Assembly (NCBI GenBank): GCA_017590115.1
Contig: JAGGNK010011225.1
Coordinates: 2,357,387-2,421,386, forward strand
Direction of reading: 5' to 3'
DNA length: 64,000 bases
From: Montifringilla adamsi
Lineage: Eukaryota; Chordata; Aves; Passeriformes; Passeridae
Positions 39,280 through 51,531 of the stretch are shown here, in pieces (the first letter of the stretch is position 1; every line of letters begins with the position of its first letter). The translations under genes were made by a program, and so were the position numbers. A model generated the notes under the pieces. The model saw nothing but the letters and a program-made list of their open reading frames with translations, searched no databases and was not told where the DNA came from.

Positions 39280-41897
39280 AAACTTTGCAATGCTAAAGAA
39301 ATGCATGGGTTAGCAACATTCTGGAAAGCAACTTGTCTGCCTCATTAGTCTGGATCCAGTCAAGGCTATCCAGATGTTCATGATCATTTGTGAAGGACAG
39401 TAAGTCAAGTGTGGTATAGCTAATAACAATTTTGAATATATAAGGTCCATGAAACATTCAATAAAAAGACATCTTCTTAAACTTCTCTTTTTCTTGAATA
39501 AGGATTAAACATAGCCCTAAATATAAATATTTGCTAAGTGTCAACCCAAGTGAAACCAACCTGAATTTCCACCCAAAAGCTGAAGCAAATGCCAAAGAGC
39601 CCTGATCCAGAACATAAGCAAAGGCTGTGAAGCAGGGGATCATTGGCCATTGCAGAATTATGTTCTATTTATGAACAGAAAGGCTTTACAGTCTCAAGGC
39701 TCTCTCCATAAACTTGTGTGTAATCACCATAAAACTGATACTGTGAAGAAGCCAACATTTTAGTAACTATAGAGACATAACTGAACTGTGCCACTTGGAT
39801 GTTATGCTGTTAGGATTCCAGGAGATGCTTTGCAGTCAAACACTACTTTATTGTTTGCAAACAAAATATGGTATTTTTATGCCAGAATCAAATTATAACA
39901 GAAAAATAATGAAAAGTCATTCTTCTAAAATTTCCAGCCTGGATACTTCTGTCAAGGTCTTTGAACTGGTGAGTATCCCATCTCACCTCAAGCAACCTCG
40001 CCTGAATTAATCTACTCTCTGTACTTCTGAAAATAATCTCTCCTTGCTGGAAACATCCTCAGAAGTTAACACTTACTACTGTAACAAAAACCATTAAAAG
40101 TAAATTTAAGAGTCAGGTTTCTTCTTTTTTCTGGTGCTTTCTCTTTTGTAGTTGAAGGAAGATTTGTAAATTCTATATTTCCTTAATTCTTGCTTATTTC
40201 TTTTCAGAAAAGAAAGGGCTTTTCTTATGTATGTTAAAAAAACATGCCACTGAACTTTACAAAACACTCATTTTATAAAAGCTTGCTTAGATGGCTAAAA
40301 TTAATTATTTTATTCCTAAATGATTATTTTAATAATCTGAATACTACTCTAGGGTTAATTTCTATTTCTTTCTTCTCTTTTCTATTTATGGTTTGCTACA
40401 ATTTTTATCATTAAAATGTGAGTAATAAAATATATTTTTGGTGTAAATATATGCATTTAAAATATATAAATTTTTCATCCCCGTAACTTGAAGTTCATTT
40501 AATAAATGAATTTCAGTTCAATACCATTGATGCTTCTAGGTCTGTATGCATGTTGGCAATATTGAGTAGTGGTCATAAAGCATCTTGTGTCACATTAGTT
40601 TCCTGTTTTCTCACAATAATCTCTTTATCTTTGCATTCTTCTTCATTTTTGGAAGCTGTGGACATCTGAGGTTTTGCTGATATTTCTAAAGTGTAGGCAC
40701 TGACAATGCCTTTTTTTATTTTGCAGAATTATCTCTGCTAAATTTCCCTTCCCTACTGAAAAAGGCCTATGTATGCCCTGTGTTCACTTATCTGAATTTC
40801 TCACCTAGTCTGGGCTGCAATTTTTGCAGTATTATGTTCCTGAGTCAAAACTAATTCCTCTAAAATATCTACCTCTCTAAGAAGAAGATTTTTTGGCAAC
40901 TTATACATAGACTTCTAAAATAACTGCTAAAGAATTTTTCAACCTTTGGGTTGGCTGAAATTTTTTCCTGTGGTTTGTCCAAATTTTCAAAGCATTTTAA
41001 AAAGTTGTTCATCAAAGGGTACAAACAAAACTTTTTTGTCCAGTTTTCACTTGATTTCTCAAAACAGAAGAAAAATACATTTTCTTTAAGTTTAAACACT
41101 TACCATCAAAATATTAATTATGCAATTGTATTGAATGCTATAGCCTCTATAAAGTATTACTATATCATCACACATATCCACTTACACCTTCCACCCAAAC
41201 CAAAGGCTGTTTATATATTTCAGATGTCACTTTTTAGATGACAGACATTTAGGATAGGTGTTACCAGATGGCTCCTTTCCAGACATGGAATAGTGTGGAA
41301 CAAGGGAACTGCAGGTCCATCTTGGATGATTGTTCACAACATGAAGATGTTCTACTAAATAAAATAAAATTAGCACCTTCTCATATCTGGGAATATGTCT
41401 TTCAAGATACCCAATTATTGAAGGAAGAGCATGATTTCAAATTGTGGAAATGAACTACTGTCTTGAAGAATCACTCCTCTGCTTTTGGAAGAATAGATCT
41501 ATATTTATCATTTTTGCAGTTTTCAGAGGCTTATTTGGTAAAGAGACTTTCTGACATTCTACTATCCATTTTAAAGAGTTTAATTCTCTAATTTTCCTTT
41601 TATACACACATGCACAAACAGATTTGCATACATATATAAGGAGTTTTGGGTGCCTATAGTAGAGCAACAAGTACCACTAACTGATATGTTCCTCAAGTTT
41701 TTATGCATTTTTGCAAGTTTCCTTAATCCATATGAGAGTAATATGCTCAACAAATTTACACAGAGGACCCAGGATGGATTTATGCCAAATTGCACTTAAT
41801 TTCAAGATGTAACAATTCTGATTAGTTACCCTTTGCAGCATAGAATTATTTGACATGCAAGATAATGAAGTGTTCTTCTATTATTTATTTATTATAG

Positions 41898-42319
41898 TGT
41901 ACCCCAGCTGGCAAATAAGTACCATGGAACCACTTTTTCACTCTCCATGCCTCCCACCCCAGACTGGAAGGGAAGAAGTATCAGAAAAAGGTCAAGTCCA
42001 TGTGTTGAGCTGAGAACAATTTAATATCTAAAACATATGTTATTAATAATTAACTAATATAATAATAATAATAGTATAGAAATGAAAACAGAAGTTATAA
42101 TTCAATAGAAATAATAATGAAGAGGAAAAGGGAGATAGCAAGAAGAGAGAGGAATAAAACCCAAGAAAAAGCAAACAATGCTCAATAAAATTGCTCAGCA
42201 GTCACTGGCAAATGCCCAGCCTGTCCCTGGGCCACTCACATCCAAGACGCCCAGTTTGCATTCTAAGCATTCTGTGATGCGGAATATCCCTTCGGCCAGT
42301 TTGGGTCAGCAGTCCCAAA
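41898..42319 (+). mobile_element. Endogenous retrovirus LTR, family A copy 3 (diverged, 3'-truncated)
   Basis: Starts with TACCCCAGCTGGCAAATAAG, matching the family's CCCCAGCCAGCAAATAAG start. It continues with GTGTTGAGCTGAGAACAATT (42002-42021), CAGCAGTCACTGGCAAATGC (42196-42215) and GGAATATCCCTTCGGCCAGT (42281-42300), then TTGGGTCAGCAGTCC. It is the most decayed of the three copies. Its middle carries an AT-rich expansion with an (AAT)n run at about 42058-42072. The 3' part after the GGTCAGC block is missing. The middle shares the CAGTCACTGATTGATGCCCA-type block of copy 2 (about 28691-28710), which suggests that copies 2 and 3 belong to one subfamily and copy 1 to another. Confidence 0.75.
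42058..42072. repeat. (AAT)n microsatellite within an LTR
   Basis: About five AAT units inside the diverged LTR copy, probably grown from its A-rich middle. Confidence 0.75.
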
Positions 42320-43650
42320 TATTTTCAGCATCACATATCCACTTGATTCAGCAAATTGAGGTGGTCAAAAACATCCACATGACTTTTAACAAATTGTTCT
42401 TGTAAAATTATTCATTGAGTGTTAAGAGCATGTCATGCTTCACTGAGTAAAAGTACAGTGATTGCTGCATCCACTAACCTTTCTTATACCTTGTAACATG
42501 CTGTAGCTTATTTTTTTTTCTTGTTTTTCTCTCACTTTTTGTAAGGATCATTAACAAATGCATGCTTCCATGTGCACTGGCTATGCACTGACTTTTTCCT
42601 TCAATATTGGTTTATTCCACTTTAAATGCAGGTTGTGTGGTTCAGGGGTCCACAAGTGTATATATTGATTTCCATGGGGTGTATTACCCTTATAGTCACA
42701 ATGGAACAGTTCTGATTTTAATTTGTGCAACCTCAGAAGTTTACAGTAAAATGGGCCCAATTTTCATAACTTCTAGGCATGCAACATTGACTTTGCAAAT
42801 GATCTCTGAACTAGAATTCCCATACTGACAAGCAACCTCCCCAATAGCCTTTTTAATGTTCCAGTCTAAAAATTGCACCTCATTTCTAGCACTTATTTCT
42901 TTTCCCATTTGTTATGTTTTGTGCAAAGTAAACCAAACTTGTATCTTGACAGCAGACAAGACCCTAAGTGCTGATCTGTAAACAATCTGGATTTAATATT
43001 GGTTCACATAACCATAATCTGCTTCCCAGTGGGCATAACTTTAATTTTCTTTAATAATTAATGAAGAAGCTGACTTAAGAAAAATAAAATAAAAATTACA
43101 AGGATCATTCAGCTGTGTAGATTCCTAGTTCTACATGCCAAGAATTATAACTTGTCCATTTCTAATAAGAAGATTTTTTTTTTTTTGCATAAACAGAAGC
43201 TAATAGTACCTTTTATTTTCCAGTTTAAACAGAAGATAATTTACAATATATCTTAATTTTATTCTTAGTTTGATTCTATTCCTACAGGTAGACATTCACT
43301 AAGTACTGTCTACTATTTGCAGTAAACAAGAGAGAGGAATGACAGATTTTTGTATAATTTCTTGTATCATTACAACAGATCTTCAGGCATTATTTAATAT
43401 ACATGCTGAAAAAACCAGAAATTTTATGACACTTTGAAAAGAAATAATTTAAGTGATGTCATAGTATTCAGGTACAAGGGACAATTTAAGATTATCCAGG
43501 CTAATTCAGTCTTGATTTAATTTTTAGTCACATTTTCTCATTTTATTCATTTGATTTGTTGGCATTAGCACTTCATTTTGCAGCTTTCCTTTGTGCAATG
43601 TCCTAAGCATAGATGTTTTTCTTTTAGGGAGCAGAGGGCAAACAGCTTCT
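42320..43650. other. AT-rich non-coding stretch
   Basis: No gene or repeat recognised. Confidence 0.6.
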
Positions 43651-43880
43651 GGCACTGTGAGTAATGAGGACTCAACAGGGCTGTGCAGGAACCACCTGAT
43701 GTTCCTCAGCACAGAGTAAGAGCACGGCGGCCGCTTTCCACCCTCGGCGTGTGCCAGCAGGAGATGACACACACGCATCTCTGCGATCAGAGCTCCTTTG
43801 ATAACAGCATAAAGGCACAGGCACGGCAAGGACCAGAGTGCCCCAAGGGTCCTGACTGAGACAGGCAGGCTGAAGACGCA
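43651..43880. promoter_or_regulatory. Small CpG-rich patch with a NotI site
   Basis: Nine CpGs lie between about 43725 and 43878, including GCGGCCGC (NotI recognition sequence, 43727-43734), in flanks almost devoid of CpG. It is far too short to meet CpG-island criteria. A minus-strand frame (43524-43829) is open across it, but its peptide matches nothing I know and has no clear splice borders. The patch could be a remnant CpG island, the first exon of an unannotated transcript, a conserved element, or a young insertion not yet depleted of CpG. Confidence 0.4.
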
Positions 43881-46586
43881 GTGCCTAATTAGAGAGCAAG
43901 CTTGCTTAAGTCCTTCAGATTCTGCAGGGAATATTTACAAAATAATATTTTAAAAGTCTTAATACCCAACTGAGTTGGGACAAACTTCAATGCCAGCTGA
44001 AGTCATGTCATTAATTTGACCATTCCAGTCCCTCTTTCACATTTTTCAAATCCCATTTCCACAGGGTGGGAGGTTGTTGAGAGGTTTAGGGACGTAAAAA
44101 CTTTATACTTTTTTTTCATGTTGGCAAGAAAATATTTTTCTCTAACCTTCATGAAACAGTATAACCATAAAATTATTTCCACAGATATTTTTAAAACTAT
44201 TCAGCTTGAAACAGATTTGTTTCCAGAAAAAGTATAAATATTTAAAACCTAACAGAGTATTAAGCAAACTGAAAATAGGATCTCATAATTGGAATAGCAG
44301 CTAGTTTTCTACACTTCCTCATTAACTGATGTCCCTCCTATAACATTTTTCAATGGAGTGAAATTCTAAGAATTCAAGGGCTTCTCAATTGCCCTAAAAA
44401 GTTGCTTAGGTTTAAATACATAAATGTATGTCCAGCTGGGGAAGTCCTGTAGCTAGTACCGTAGAGAAGAAAATAATTCTGACATTGCTTCAATAATAGT
44501 ACTTCACATTTCTCTAGGACTTCACTAGAGAAAGTCTCCAAGAGTTATACAGTTTTAATAACTACAATCTAGGAGCAGATTTGCATGCTTGCAAAGAGAA
44601 AAGTCATATTATATATATCAGCAGCTCACAGCCTGGGGTATTGCCATTGCCAGTAATCCCACTGTCCGGCAGTCAAGAGTATTGATCTGGATAATGCACC
44701 CTACATATTTATCTAAATAATAGTATAATCTCTCTAATTTTCTCAGACCAGTAGCCTGTCTACAGTGCTTTAGGCTGCAACAATATTTAGTTATGGTAAC
44801 CCTAGAAAAAACATTAAGAATCTTTTCAAAAAAGAATATGGCTTAAATTCCCTTTACACTCTTTCAGCTGTAGAAGAAAAGCTCTCCATTATCACACCCT
44901 TAGTTTTCTTTGTAGATTGGATGGACACTTCACGTACAAATTGGAAGAAAATATCAAGAGAACAACTTCTTCGTTTGTCTCCAAACAACGACAATATGCT
45001 CTCCATTGTACAACAGAAAGCTGTATAAAAAAAACTACCAATAAAAAATCAGTGCAAAACCAGGAGGGCCTGAGCCTGCTTCCACAAAATTAGTTTTATA
45101 TGAGTAGAATCTAGGCTTAGCACATTGAATACACATACTGATTGACAGCATGTAGAGCATAATCTTTCCTAAGTTTTTTCCTCTTACTTCACAAGCAATT
45201 TCAAGATTCAGGACAGGTTTTTCAAGGTGTAAAAACAGCTGTTCCTCTTAATGTCAAATCATCCTTAGCCTCACAACATGTCGCCAAATTGCTAAATGTT
45301 TTTTAAAGGATGGAAAAATAAGAATATCAAATATGCAGGAAGCCTCTATTTAGTGATAGATCCTGTATACTGTGTACCTGCAAGACAAAGCATAATCAAA
45401 TAGACTTAAACTATCTGGCATGTTATGTCTTCATAAAGGTGGCCTGCTTTATCTCCAAGATAAATTAGGAGGAAGAAAAACACCCAGCTTGCAATAATTA
45501 TAGCTTAAAGAAAATTCAATTTGTACTACAGCCAGCACACTAAGCTTGAAGTGTCTGCACTGTTTCTGACGTTTTGGGGAGGAATATAGTTCAGACATTA
45601 ATAAAACATCTCTGTGATACATGGATGCACAATATAAGGTAATGCAATGTTAAAAGCAATTTAATCCTCTGAGATTATCAACTGGGGAAAAAAAAAGGAA
45701 TAGAAACAAAAGCAAATACAAAAAACAAATTAAAATAATCACACTAATAATCAACTCCAGAGTTTGCCGACTGAAAAGGATTTTCTTTCAAAACTGACCA
45801 TACAGACTACCAGAACAGGCTCCTGGATGAGAAAATAAAATTAAAGGTATCTGACTTGACCAATCTTGTTTTGTATTTCTCAAGCCATCAAGAAACTTAC
45901 ACAGTCAAAAGCTACACTAGAAACATATTTACATATTTAATTAATATGCATATGCATTTATATGTGACATGCAATTTGTATTACAAGAACACACAAATAG
46001 AGATAGAAACCTAAATTTTGAAACATAACTGCAGACGTAGCACGTAAAACAATTCTTGTCTCCCCCAATACTAACACACTCAACATTCACGTATTTTACT
46101 TAGTAAAATTCTGCTTTGATTGCGATTCTAGAACTTCTGCTTCCAAGTACTTTCCTGCCAGTTTTCATATATTCAATGACTGCTGTTCTCACAGGTGCTG
46201 GCCCTTTTCTTTCCTTTCCCATCATCTTTCACAAACCTTCCAGCTCCTGAGGTGATGCTGTCCTATTATTCTGCCGATGTGTGTACAGGAGTCATGCCCC
46301 AGCCCTTGGTAAATGAGCTGCGACACATTGACTTCTGCTGGCAGCCACTGCTCCTGATGAAGGTCACGCACCCAGGAGGGATGTCCTTATGATTTAATCC
46401 ACAATATGCTGAGCTCTGAACAGAAGTGTTCCTCACACATTTCAGTACCAGCTCCTCCTGAAGGTGGAGTGGATGTCAAGTAGGGTGGCCTACTTTGGCA
46501 AATTTAGGAAAGGAATAAATTCAGGCAGGGATAAAGTGCCAAAAAAGCCCAGAATAACTTCTACACTAATGAGCTGTACTTTGGAT
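43881..46586. other. AT-rich non-coding stretch
   Basis: No gene recognised. The segment at 46195-46392 is less A+T-rich and open in one plus frame, without recognisable features. Confidence 0.6.
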
Positions 46587-46623
46587 AAATGTGGATTAGG
46601 GCAGTTGGCCCTAATCCACATTT
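46587..46623. repeat. Perfect inverted repeat (16-bp stem, 5-nt loop)
   Basis: AAATGTGGATTAGGGC pairs without mismatch with GCCCTAATCCACATTT around the loop AGTTG. The stem contains a TAATCC/GGATTA bicoid/OTX-type core on both arms. It could be a hairpin RNA, a cruciform, or a small inverted duplication made during replication slippage. Confidence 0.9.
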
Positions 46624-48089
46624 TGTTTGATCACATTTAGTCTAGAAGTTAGCAGGTAGTCTAGAAAAGGTGGGTTTTTTTTTCTTTTTTAGCTTGTTGT
46701 GCTGGCTTTTTGCCTAGCTCAGGCAGCGTGTAGCAAGAAAACATGGTACTCCAAATTGAACAGAAACCTTTTTCTGGGTGCTAGCTAAAAGGTAAAAGCA
46801 GCAAACATGGTCTACAAATTACATTAGATGGTACACAGGTGCTTATGAAATACCGTAAATACATTTTATAGAACAGTGACCACTTACCTGTTCTAAAACA
46901 CTGTTATGAACCAAGGCAGAGATAACAGCCTAAAATGTATAAAATATGATTCAGCATTTTGTACCAGTCTCCTAAATAAGTAAATTCTGAAAAGACCCTT
47001 TTTTAAATAAAATACAGGTTTTTTTTCTCATTCCAGGCTTTTTTCTTCAGGTTTTGATGAGGGACAGAGCCAGTGTGACATAGTGACAGAGTGTTTATTA
47101 AACAATAAACACTCTCTTGTCTTCTGATTTCCGCACATACAAAAACTCACCTTACGTATTTTTATTCTATACAAATGCAATGGCTTTGAAGCAGCTATTT
47201 TATTTTTATAGAAGTCTGGTCATCATTTCTGTGTGCATTTTCTTGGGCCAGGATTCAGTATCTGGTTGATGTACCAAAGCTGGGCTCTGACAGCACATGA
47301 AAAGGAGACATATACATGACAATAATTCGATTTAAGGTAGACTACAACTGTGTCATCAATGAATGAGGGTCACTATTGTAAGAGCCATCTTAAAACAGCT
47401 GAGGAAACCAGTTTCTCTCTGTTCAGTTAGGAACCATGGTGAGTAAATCAAGAGCTTCAGCTTCATAGGAATTTTGTAGAATCCAATTGAGTTCATGTAC
47501 CTGAAAATTTGCCAAATCAAGCCAAAAGTAATTTTTCCTGTTCCCTCATAAAAGCTGGGCTTTTTGTGTATGTACTTCTTAAAGTTATTAGACAAACAAG
47601 CCCTATGATTTTATTAAAAAAAATTATACTGAGATTGTTTCTTAACGGATATTGGGTGTCCATTTACTAGTACATGAATATTGAGATCTGTCCCTACAAT
47701 AAAAATGCTTTAGTAAATCACTGCAGATCCTACCAGTGGGCTCAGCTGTAACAGTTGCTCTACTGAGTGGTCTGTTTTAGTTCTGTATGCAAGATGATTT
47801 CCATAACAGAGAACCTCAATTAAACAGGAATGTAAAACCGAGGGGGCATCCTCAATTTTATCACCTTAGTAATTAATGAAAACATTGAGTTTTATTTCAG
47901 TCAGGACAGATGCCTGAAGCATCCTGCCTTGTTTACTCAATCCATTCACTCCAAATACCACTGAAATTAATTTTTAAGAAAAGGAATTGCTGTGTTAAAA
48001 TACCTGTTGTGCTTGGCATTTGTCTGCCCCACCTTGCAACAGCCATCAGCTCATTACTGTGTTTGTGGCATCAGCTGTTGCTGCTGTTG
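46624..48089. other. AT-rich non-coding stretch
   Basis: No gene recognised. Contains the hairpin at 47088-47115. Confidence 0.6.
47088..47115. repeat. Perfect inverted repeat (12-bp stem, 4-nt loop)
   Basis: AGAGTGTTTATT pairs with AATAAACACTCT across the loop AAAC. It lies about 0.5 kb from the longer hairpin at 46.6 kb. Confidence 0.85.
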
Positions 48090-48310
48090 GCACCCACTCA
48101 GCAGTGCAATTGCAGTAGCTACAACAGATTTGCTGGGTCGGATTGCCATGTGCCAGGGGTGTGATGGGCACACGATTGCCACATGATGGGCACGTGATGG
48201 GTGTCTGCTGGGCACACAAGTGCCACATGGCTGCGTGACTGTCATGTTCTTGCCGCATGATGGAAACAGAGCTGTCATGTGCTGGGCTTTCGATGGGTGT
48301 GTCAGGCATA
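48090..48310. repeat. Decayed GC-rich tandem repeat
   Basis: A word of GCCACATGATGGGCAC type recurs at 48145, 48178, 48222 and 48252 with spacings of about 33, 44 and 30 bases, interleaved with GTGATGGG and GCTGGGCACAC words. It holds six CpGs and is clearly richer in G+C than the flanks. It looks like an old minisatellite. The minus-strand frame across it (48046-48309) is a by-product of the repeat, not a gene. Confidence 0.6.
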
Positions 48311-48828
48311 CAATTCTTGAAGCTTGTGACCAGCTCCTGTTCTTTAGCTGCCCCTGCTTTTTCTCTGCTGCTGCTTGAGATGACCCAGCAGATTTTCTAA
48401 CAGTTCCTTGTTGTTCCAGCTTCTTCTTAGAGGTTCTGCAGTTCTGTAAAAAGGAGATGCTTGAGTATGTTTTATTTTGTCTCTAAACCATAGGAGAGTT
48501 CTGCCTCAGTCTTAACCACCACAACAGCACCTTGCACCACAATCTGTGACTGCTTTATAGTTGACAGCAGATTTCCAAGCCAATCTGCTCCCTTTTGCTA
48601 GGCTGTGACTTCTGTAACCCTATTGTTCCAAGATGAAACCATTGCTCCTTTCCTGGCACACCTAGGCAAAACTATTTCTTTCCAAATTTATATTGCACTT
48701 TTACTGACTATGTCTGAAGAGAACTACTTGGAAGAGAACTCCAGGCAGCATGTTCTACAAAATCTGGTACAAGTGGTCTCTGACCTGTGGGAGAGGAGCG
48801 GTGCCCCAGTGATCACCTTTAACAAGAG
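48311..48828. other. Non-coding stretch before CR1 copy 3
   Basis: Moderate G+C with no recognised repeat. The last 40 or so bases could belong to the CR1 copy that follows, since the plus frame is continuous into it. Confidence 0.5.
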
Positions 48829-49052
48829 GGTGGCAGGGGTGGACATTTTATTCACTGAAAGGGTGACCAGGAACTGGAACAGGCTGTCCAGGGAAGTGGT
48901 AGAATCACCATCCCTGAAAGCATTTATAGGATGAGCAGATGTGGCACCTGGAGATATGTTATGGAGGTGGACTTGGCAATGCTGGGTTAATGGTTGGATT
49001 TGATGATGTTAGAGGTCTTTTCCATCCACAATTATTTTGTGTTTCTGTGACT
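48829..49052 (+). mobile_element. CR1 LINE 3'-end fragment
   Basis: Short CR1 remnant. In the plus frame ending at 48934, the peptide TERVTRNWNRLSREVVESPS matches the end of CR1 ORF2 and parallels [20 protein letters not shown] of the copy at 15.7 kb. It is followed by TTGATGATGTTAGAGGTCTT (48978-49030 region) and a degenerate TTTGTGTTTCTGTGA octamer-type terminus. Only the 3' 220 bases or so are present, the usual result of incomplete reverse transcription. Confidence 0.88.
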
Positions 49053-51531
49053 TTGAAGCAGAGGATTTACCTTCTCACATCTCTGCTGTGTCCTAATCCA
49101 CCCCTGGTGTCACACGGGGCCTCTTGGTGACACACTGTGGGTGACAAACACCGTGCAAAAATGCAAACTCCAACAACAGGGGGGCTTCAGCAAGGGTTTG
49201 CGTGTGCATCAGTGGTTTTGGCAATCTGCTTCTGGAATAAACTATTACCAACTGTTTGTCTATTTAGAAATGATCAGTTTGACAAATGGTGGCTATAAAA
49301 TGAAGGCTCTTAAATTGCTGACCTTAGGAAGCCCAAAGAGTAAATAGCTGTAGTAACTATTGAGACTGAAGACACTTCAGAATAGACACAAATCATATTC
49401 ACAAATCATATTTGCCATCACAAAGATTATCTGTCAGGAAGTGAAATAGAAATCACATTTTTTTTTCCCTCTTAAAATTCAATATATGCAGAGAATTTTC
49501 AGCTTTATTTATGGAAATAAAAAGGGAAATTATAACATCATCACTAATATTTCTCTATGGATTATCTATCAAAAGACTGAAAAGCCAGCAAGAATATCTC
49601 TACTGAATTGGAACCAGATCCCAGACTAAGATTTAAGCTCTCTGTGAATGTAAAATAGGCATGAACTTTTGCATTTATCACAGTTCAGGAGAAACCACAA
49701 CTGTATTCATATTTAAAGTAAGTTCCCATTTATAGTTCAATTTGCTGTTTTGTGTATCTCCCACATATTTTACCACAGCTGGTATGATTTTATTGAAGCA
49801 TGACTTTATCAAGTTGGTGTGGTCCAACTGTTCAGCTCACAAACATAAACTGCTCAGAAATTGACTTTTCCCATCTTTCTTTATTATACATACAAGGGAT
49901 AAATTATTCCTTAGGTTTGATAAAAATCCTGTGATTTAGTTTGAGGACAATGTTCAACAGTGTCTACTCTGACATTGTCTACCTAAATTTCCTGAGGGTT
50001 TCCAAATGTATGTGATTAGTTATGAAGATGACACAAATGGCAGAGATTATATAGAATAAGCTGGCAGCAAAATAAGGCCTCAATGAACAGCTGAGTGATT
50101 GCACTTTGCAATTCAGATGGAGATGAAAAACTGTATAGTAATAAACATCTAAAATGACAGGGAAATGTGAAACTGTACTATTCAATTTTAAAGCAAAATG
50201 TTCTTCTTCTTATCAAGGCCCACAACAACCTTTTGTTTTTTCTCTTCAATGAGGAAAAAAGGCAGGAAGCAATATAAAAAGCAACTATCATTTTCTTCAG
50301 TCACTCTTCAGTGTACGTGCAGCCATGTATCCACAATTAATTTTTAACTTCCATGACTACAGGTGACCTGAAAATTTTGTTTATCATGACAAGCTACCTA
50401 TTAATATTAACTAATGTCTAACTGCATGCTGTATTTTTCTCCTGTATACATTCCAACATAAAACTTGGTGTAAAATGAGAATCTACTGAAGGTGTATCAT
50501 GTAAAACCTCAAGAATTAACAATTTATCCAGGGATTTACTAAGTACACATCCTATAGTACATGTTTTAGAACAAACCCAAACTCATTAATGAGGCATTTT
50601 TATGTGTTTCATTCTGTTCTACTGCTGAATTCCAGATTTATTTCACATAGAAAAGTCAGGTGTCACCAGAATCAAACATGAGAATTTTTTAACATTGCTT
50701 TCCCTTCCTGAAAAAGACTTTGCCCTCAAGAAACAGCTACAGTGATTACATCTTTCTCTTTAGTGAGGAAACCTGAGTGGGGAAAATAAAAGGTATTGCA
50801 CACTACTGTAGAAATAATGTGCAAAATCCATGACACTTACTGAAGCATGGGTTTCTCTAAGTACCATGATATATGAACAAGGCCAGTCATTCATAGAGGG
50901 AGAACTGGGGATAGGTCCAAATCATTTTGACAGAAGCCTTTTGACAGATCCTTTGTCTCAGACAAAGGATCACTACAATGTATTATGACAGTGGTACATA
51001 TATGACATAAAGAGGAGCCGTGGGTGCTTTTGGAAGAAAAGTCCTGGTCTGTGAAACCTTTTCATCCCTTAAGTCCTCATGTGCTCTAAAGAAGATCTTA
51101 CTCTTTTGGAGCTGTTCTGAAGAAAGTTGCAGGGAACACACAGTTACTTGCTTGTGAGTCAATCAGTGCACACTCTCTGTGGTCCATCCGCAAAGGAATT
51201 TTGTCTCTCACCTACTACCAAACACAGGGATATTACAACTTTTCTAAGTGATACAGCTTGGTCATTGTTGTCATCTGAAAGGAATGGAGAGAGGCACTTC
51301 AAGTTACTCTTAATTAGGTCAGGCCTTTTGGAGAGGAGTAACAAGTCCCTGAATAATTGTCAGAATAAAACTGTTCATAAGGAGCCGGAGTTGGAAGGAC
51401 AGGGATATACCCTGAAAAATTGTGAGACCAAATCAGTCTCCTGGATAACTGATAATTACTCAAAACATGGAAACTACTGCTATTGACTTTGATTTGTGCA
51501 GTGTTTGTGGATTTTGTTATTGTAAGTCAGC
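49053..51531. other. AT-rich non-coding stretch
   Basis: No gene recognised. The plus frame 51127-51486 (119 codons) has no recognised domain or splice support. Contains a small hairpin at 50947-50971. Confidence 0.55.
50947..50971. repeat. Inverted repeat (11-bp stem, 3-nt loop)
   Basis: GATCCTTTGTC pairs with GACAAAGGATC around TCA. It contains SOX-like ACAAAG words on both arms. Confidence 0.8.

Larger units (their letters stand above)
36086..41897. other. AT-rich non-coding stretch
   Basis: No gene recognised. Contains a T-run (39262-39279) and a CpG-bearing single-copy segment at about 37370-37460. Open frames are under 100 codons and unremarkable. Confidence 0.6.

Noticed and set aside
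18607..42319. A full provirus bounded by the family A LTRs
   Set aside because: The intervals between copies (about 9.4 and 12.9 kb) contain ordinary AT-rich host DNA and CR1, with no retroviral gene blocks. The copies are truncated differently, so they are separate solo insertions.
51127..51486. 119-codon plus-strand open frame
   Set aside because: No recognised domain, no splice pair and no composition bias. I cannot support it as a gene.
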